Origin: Molanna angustata
Taxonomy: Eukaryota > Arthropoda > Insecta > Trichoptera > Molannidae
DNA: 64,000 nucleotides
Direction: 5' to 3'
NCBI GenBank assembly: GCA_963576475.1
Contig: OY754982.1
Span: forward strand, 15,628,217-15,692,216
How positions within the stretch are numbered: the stretch's first letter is position 1; every line of letters starts with the position of its first letter. The notes beneath the pieces were generated by a model. That model was given only the letters and a program-made list of their open reading frames with translations, did not search any database and had not been told where the DNA came from. A program made the position numbers and the translations under genes. Positions 58,629-64,000 of this stretch are shown piece after piece.

Positions 58629-60560
58629 AAATTTATTTATTTATACATCTTCTTGTACATAATATAAACAAATATAATTGTACACTGGCGGGCTTATTGC
58701 CATTAGGCAATTTCTTCAAATCATTTACACATCAAAAACAAAATCAATATTTCTTATATAAAAACAGCCAACATCAAAAAATTTTATGTACACATAGCAT
58801 ATCACCAAAAAATTATACCTACACACAACTTAACATAAAAAAAAATTACACTCACAATTTGGTGTAATTAGGAAATAAACAAAAAAAAACAAAAATCCAT
58901 CACTGGATGTAATTATAGCTGTTAATATGTTTTTTAATGGAATTTTTGAACGATACATATTCCCTCATTTTCCTCTATTCATCTGGAAGGTCATTAAAAT
59001 ATTTTATTCCCAGGTATGCAAAGTGGTGCTGGGCTGCAGATGTATTGAGGCGAGGGATAGCTATATTATTTTTTGATCTGGTTCTATTGTTATTTTCATG
59101 AATTTCAGTATAATATTTTTTGAATGTTGTTAAAAGAGTATTTTTTTTATATAAATTGTTTAGCTTTAGAACACGAAATTGTTTGAATACTTCACTGGAG
59201 GAGAAGTCTATTGGTTTCTTTAAGATTATTTTTATGATCAGTTTCTGAGTGATTTCAATCGGTTTTAAATTAGTTTTATACGTTCCACCCCATCCAAGGA
59301 TTCCATATTGTAGAATAGATTGTACAAAGGCAAAGTATAATATTTTTAAATTTTGTATTGTCAGTATATTACGTAGTTGTAGAAATATGTAAATTAACTT
59401 TCTCATTCTATTTTTTGTTAATTCTATGAAGTGTTTCCATTTTAAATTTTTATCAATGGTTATTCCAAGGTATTTTACTTCGTCTTTTTTAGCTATTTTA
59501 TTTTGAGTTTTCTTGTATTATGTTTATGTTGATATTATTCGTTATTTCATTGACGTTTAAACAAAAGGGAACGAAAACTGTTTTTTCTGAGTTTAATGAA
59601 AGTAAATTATCATCGAACCATATTTTTAGTTCATAAATACCTTTATTTGCTAAGTATGTTACATTTATCCAGGAATTTTCTTTAAAAATGAGCACAGTGT
59701 CGTCGGGATATGAAATTATTTTTCAGTTCAGATCAATATTAAATATTTAATTTACGTAGATTATAAATAGTATTGGACCTAGAACTGTACCTTGTGGGAT
59801 TCCGAAGCTACTTGTTAGGGGTTCACTTATATGATTTTTTACTTTAGTGTATTGTTCTCTGTTGTTGAGATAGCTATAGAACCAAGTTTTAACTGTTTTT
59901 TGCAATCCAATGTCATTTATTTTATTAATTAATTTAGTATGAGATACACTGTCAAATGCTTTTCTTAGGTCTACAAAAATACCTATACATTTTTTTCTAT
60001 TGTCTAGAGCGTCGATTATTTCGGGTGTTAATTCAGCAATGGCGTCCTGTGTTCCCATATTTTCCCGGAATCCGTATTGTTGGTTGTTTATGATATTATT
60101 TTCATTTAGAAATTTTAATAATTGTTTTTTCACAATTTTTTCATAAATTTTTGCTATATTCGATACAAGGGTAATTGGCCTATAGTTGCTAACAATATCT
60201 TGACTTCCGTTTTCATTTTTTTACTTTCATTTACCTGTATGATATTATTTCCATCATTTATTTGTTTAATGTCTATTTTCTTTTTGGTTTTATTGGTTAT
60301 TTCATTTATTATATTCCATGTTTTTTTTACTGTAGTGGCAGTTTTTTAAGAATTTAAATTCGTAATATTTGTCTTTGGTTTTCTTTATTAAATGAGTATG
60401 TAGATTTCTGTATCTTTTATAATATCTTTTTATATTTTCATGGTCCGGGTATTTTTTGGTAAGTTTAAAAGTTTTTTCTCTCTTACGTATATTTACTATT
60501 AGAAAATATTTATTTTCTATGACACATAGTAATTTGAAAAAAATGCTGTTTAAAAGGATA
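58629..60560 (-). pseudogene. CR1/Jockey-like LINE, 5'-truncated and broken
   Basis: Minus strand, from 5' to 3': KREKTFKLTKKYPDHE region (~60470); SNYRPITLVSNIAKIYEKIV (~60190-60130), opening the reverse transcriptase; QYGFRENMGTQDAIAEL; GIFVDLRKAFDSVSHTKLIN; GIPQGTVLGPILFIIYVN (to 59747); then stops, followed by YPDDTVLIFKENSW, a variant of the YADD catalytic motif (59700-59660); LYFAFVQSILQYGILGWGGT and the C-terminal block (59406-58975); 3' UTR ending 'aagcccgccagtgtacaatt' and an AAATA tail at 58629. Frameshifts or stops occur near 60330, 59740, 59690 and 59500. The endonuclease is absent. Its tail lies 63 bases from the P-like element's target duplication. Confidence 0.88.
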
Positions 60561-62659
60561 TTTTTATTATTTTTTTTGAGGAATTAAGGCTGAATTTTAA
60601 ATATGTGTAACGAACATTCACTAGAGAAATGTTGAAAACACTTATGGTATTTTTTCTAGTAACACACTGTTCAACATATTTGATGAATTTGATTTGAAAT
60701 TGGGATGTTTAGGTTTATATGCCCCCTGAACTTCGTTGAGATTTGAGATTTAAGAATAGTAAGTAGGTACTCATAGGTTATCGGTTGGTGGATCTCGCAG
60801 AAACTAGGGGGCCCCATGGCCTTAGGCAATTGTCTTGCAGAGTGACCAATGGAAAAGATTGGTCTGTATGTTGTAAACATTATCGTGTTATGAACATTTT
60901 AATCTTCATTATTACTTAGTTTTCTTTACTTTAAATATTACTAGCATTATTTTGTCTAGTCACGTTAGGTATACCTATATTATGTAAGGAAGTAAGTCAA
61001 CCATACATTTTCCCGTCTAAAAATACTACCGACAACTTTCTTTCGTTTCAAGGTCATAGGCTGAAAGAAACCAAACATAAAATACAAAAGCAATAACTAA
61101 AGAAATGTACCGACCGTCTGATACATTATACATTTCGTTCCACCATTTATTCGCGAAGGTAAAAAAATAAATATAAAACGACGTCAAAATGTAAATTGAA
61201 ACAAATTTGACATCAGTCACTGTCTAGCGTGTATAGCAGCCATACTCAACCTTTTTTCTTAGTGACACATACATGTTTGCTAAGTCGGCGGGCCGCGGGT
61301 TGAGTATGTCTGGTATTTAACCTCAAATAGGGACGGTGAACTTTTTATGAGTTTGTTACTAAATTTAAAAAAACATATGTCAGACTAAATCTGTAGTTAT
61401 ATTGTTGTACCTATTTAACATTTTTGAGTTGTCTTTATATATTTTAGATATCTTATTTTTATACAATGACATGATATTATCCATATCAAATATTGTACTA
61501 ATCGAATATTTTTATTTAACATGGCTACGCAGGGGAAACTAGCTATTAGGATTTGGGTCCAATATGCTCTTCCGAAGAAGCACACTACGTAGCGTTGGGG
61601 AATGTTTGCAATCGGCTCAGGAAAATATTAATTCGGGTCTTAAGAAGACCCGGGTTAAAAGAAGGTGGAAATACATAATTCGGAAGATCGTTCCACAGCC
61701 AATGCTGTTTGGTCTCTAGTGTGTAAATTTTACATGAATAGAATTGAATTTTTGAAAAAGTACTATATAAATTTAATGAACATTTCCCATATTATATATA
61801 AAGCTTCTTTGAAGTATCATAATCTGACAATTACTTGTACACAAAAGAACTATCCATGATCAGAGCTTACTATATGAAATTGTTAATAGTAAATTCGATT
61901 CACCGAAATTGAATAATCTCATTACTTACCGTGTTCCCTCTATGACAACCTGACAAACTTTTCTGTATTCCAAATTACAATACTAATCACCGAAAACATT
62001 CCAACATGCCTTGTATCTGCGAAACATTTAACAAAATTTCAAAAGTATAGACTTATTTGATACTTCGTATAATAGGTACATAAAATAATTAACCAACGTG
62101 ATCCGAAATAACTGTGGATAGATGTTTTGTTTTATTTTTAGTACAACTTAATTTGCTCTCTCTCCTTTAGTTATCATCTATCATTCCTTGTCACTTTCCT
62201 ATCCCAGTATCCTTAGATTCTTTTATTTTATTTCACTCTCTTGTTAAATATAGGTAACTAAGAGTGGATTTACACAATTGGATGGCAGGCATAACATTAT
62301 AGCACTTATTTTTATATAATTATGAATGTAACCTGTTCATCTGTGTATACCCATAATAAAATAAAATAAAAACCAGTGTCTTTGTTTATCTAGAAAACCC
62401 CTGGTATGCTATTAACTCGTGGACAGGGAACCAATCGAACTGGTTACAAAATTCAAGAACCTACTTGGGAGTCGACATTTCTAGAAACAATGACCTATAT
62501 GAGGGAAGTCAATTACAAACTGACAAGGCAGTGGTCGTTGCCGGCTGTCTGAGAGACACTGTTTGAAATAATAAATAGGTACATGTTAACAGAGAGAAAA
62601 ACTCGAATATATTAAGACATGTGTACCTACGATCCATCATGACCAGATCGGACACCGCT
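60561..62659. other. Intergenic sequence, no gene seen
   Basis: AT-rich. Patches at 60790-60860 ('agggggccccatggccttag') and 61560-61700 ('aagaagacccgggttaaaag') are GC-richer but match nothing that I recognise. Confidence 0.4.
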
Positions 62660-62885
62660 AGAACAAAGATTCCGCTTCGGAATATGAATATTCGGAATAT
62701 TCGGACAGAGGTGAGAACCCTACGCTCCATCGCGGTATTTACCTTTATGGATCGAATGTGGAATACAGTAGGTATATAAGAAAGATCTGCGGTGATAGGG
62801 ATATCGTCAGACGGTGCAAGAACCGAAGACGATACTGGCGGGTTCATGTGGCGAGAATGAAAGAAAACAGGTTACACAAAATTAA
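62660..62885 (+). pseudogene. LINE C-terminal remnant (RTE-related)
   Basis: RTEVRTLRSIAVFTFMDRMW followed, after a frame change near 62770, by YIRKICGDRDIVRRCKNRRR and YWRVHVARMKENRL. This is the same conserved block (E-R-LRW...DR.RN...RR..W..HV.RM) that gives WYGHVMRR at 48.7 kb. Flanking fragment at 62530-62550 may belong to it. Dead copy. Confidence 0.7.
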
Positions 62886-63829
62886 TTCCCAACAAATCAA
62901 TTTTGGCAATCGGCCACTTTCATTTTTTGGGGGGTGTGCGGAAGGGGCACGCTTCCCTTCAATCCGATGCACAATATAATCATTCTATTTCAATGTTTTG
63001 ACGGATATCATGTAGTTTGATTTAGCATTTTTGTTTGTATGTGGTGTCGTTAGGATCGTTTATTTCTTTGCGCTGGCGCAACTGTACCATTATTTGAACC
63101 TACGGTGGATCCGGTCCTGCAAGTAAACTTTGTATAGTTTTTTTTTTGGTTTGTGCATATATGTATAAATTCAATCTAATACCTAACTGACTAGTTTTCT
63201 ATAGATAAATATCAATTCTGGGTGACTGACTAGTTTTCCATAGACAAAAGTTAATTTATTTTCTACTTATAATTTGATATTTCTAAATGTTAAAATATTT
63301 AAAAATATAAAGTATGCACCGGCGATTTAATAATCAAAATACCAACAAAATAGAGTATTACTTGAACATCTTTTTAGATTGTTCTTTGTATCAAATATTT
63401 TCTTATGTATCAAAAAGACCCATATGAATTTTATTGCTTATATAATGAAGAACGCATAAAACCTGACTATATGCGTACAAGGAATAAATAAACTGATAAT
63501 TCATGAAATATAAATTATTCAATGCACGATAAAAAACATATTGGCCTCCCTGAATATATTTATTTGGCTAAGTATGAAATGATACAGAGAATTAGTTATT
63601 TACAAGAAGACTGTGGCGGAAAAAAATAAAATTGTAAGAAAAACCTCTTTATTGGTACTTAGATTTACAATTTACGAGGTTTTCCCTTCGGATAAATCCA
63701 ATCGCGTGCTACTTCTTACGAACATTATGGTAAAAAACATTTAAAATATTTTTGAAATATGTAGGTAGGTACATATTATACTTTGAAAGACAATAAATAC
63801 GTTACAACAGACCCGAAGGAAATCAATCA
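62886..63829. other. AT-rich sequence, no gene seen
   Basis: Nothing supported beyond a local direct repeat 'tgactagttttc.atag' at 63188-63204 and 63228-63244. Confidence 0.45.
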
Positions 63830-64000
63830 TACTTCCAGATTGTTTGCATCATATGTATTCAATTCCACATTGTGTGTAATATCTATTTCCAATTTCAGAT
63901 TGTGTGCAAATCTATATCCAATTCCAGATTGTGTGCAATATCTGTTTCCAATTTCAGATTGTTTGCAAATCTATATCCAATTCCAGATTATGTGCAATAT
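63830..64000. repeat. ~31-bp tandem repeat running off the window
   Basis: Units of the form AATTCCAGATTGTGTGCAA alternate with AATTTCAGATTGTTTGCAA, each followed by 'tatctatatcc' or 'tatctgtttcc', so the true period may be ~62 bases (two alternating 31-mers). The array is cut by the window end. Confidence 0.9.

Overview
This is a gene-poor, AT-rich, repeat-dense piece of an insect nuclear genome, most likely a moth or butterfly. The evidence is short exons in long AT-rich introns, canonical nuclear tRNAs, many tRNA-headed SINEs with tetranucleotide tails, 5'-truncated LINEs of several clades, hairpin MITEs, and dispersed TAGGTACCTACC-like motifs that are common in Lepidoptera. The order-level call is inference from composition; no mitochondrial or phylogenetic marker is present.

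Host genes are few. There are two tRNA genes (Gln-CTG at 865-936 and Glu-CTC at 43797-43868, both minus). One clear protein-coding exon lies on the minus strand at 26265-26505: the terminal exon of an NHLH/HEN1-type bHLH transcription factor (HLH4C of flies). A GC-rich, phase-matching candidate upstream exon is at 29262-29428. A possible first coding exon of an unknown gene is at 46073-46099 (plus).

The remainder is mobile DNA, much of it nested. At 7.7-15.5 kb a ~0.85 kb TIR element (here 'repeat A') is split by a ~7 kb PIF/Harbinger element. That element carries a broken transposase (plus) and an apparently intact four-exon Myb/SANT-like gene (minus). The transposase is itself split by a retro-insertion with target duplications, made of a hairpin-rich segment, a tRNA-derived SINE and an (AAAT)n tail. 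Around 18-35 kb are MITEs, three SINE families, an exact 120-bp satellite and LINE 3' ends. At 37.5-38.7 kb is a Foldback-like element with two inverted arrays of 16-bp subrepeats. At 40-42.2 kb another repeat A copy is split by an R1-type LINE with a 12-bp target duplication. At 42.5-45 kb are a CAGGGCCGG-ended MITE and two very long, nearly pure microsatellites. At 52.7-58.6 kb is a THAP-domain P-element-like transposon with matching TIRs, a 9-bp target duplication and a transposase interrupted by one in-frame TAA. Its left part holds a higher-order tandem array and scrambled fragments of its own gene. It abuts a degraded LINE at 58.6-60.6 kb. The window ends inside a ~31-bp tandem repeat.

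The candidates most worth a second look are the P-like element with its self-derived mosaic and array, the Harbinger nest with its intact Myb partner, the run of adjacent RNA-like hairpins at 8.39-8.57 kb, the Foldback-like array pair, and the bHLH gene whose 3' UTR begins with a hairpin MITE.
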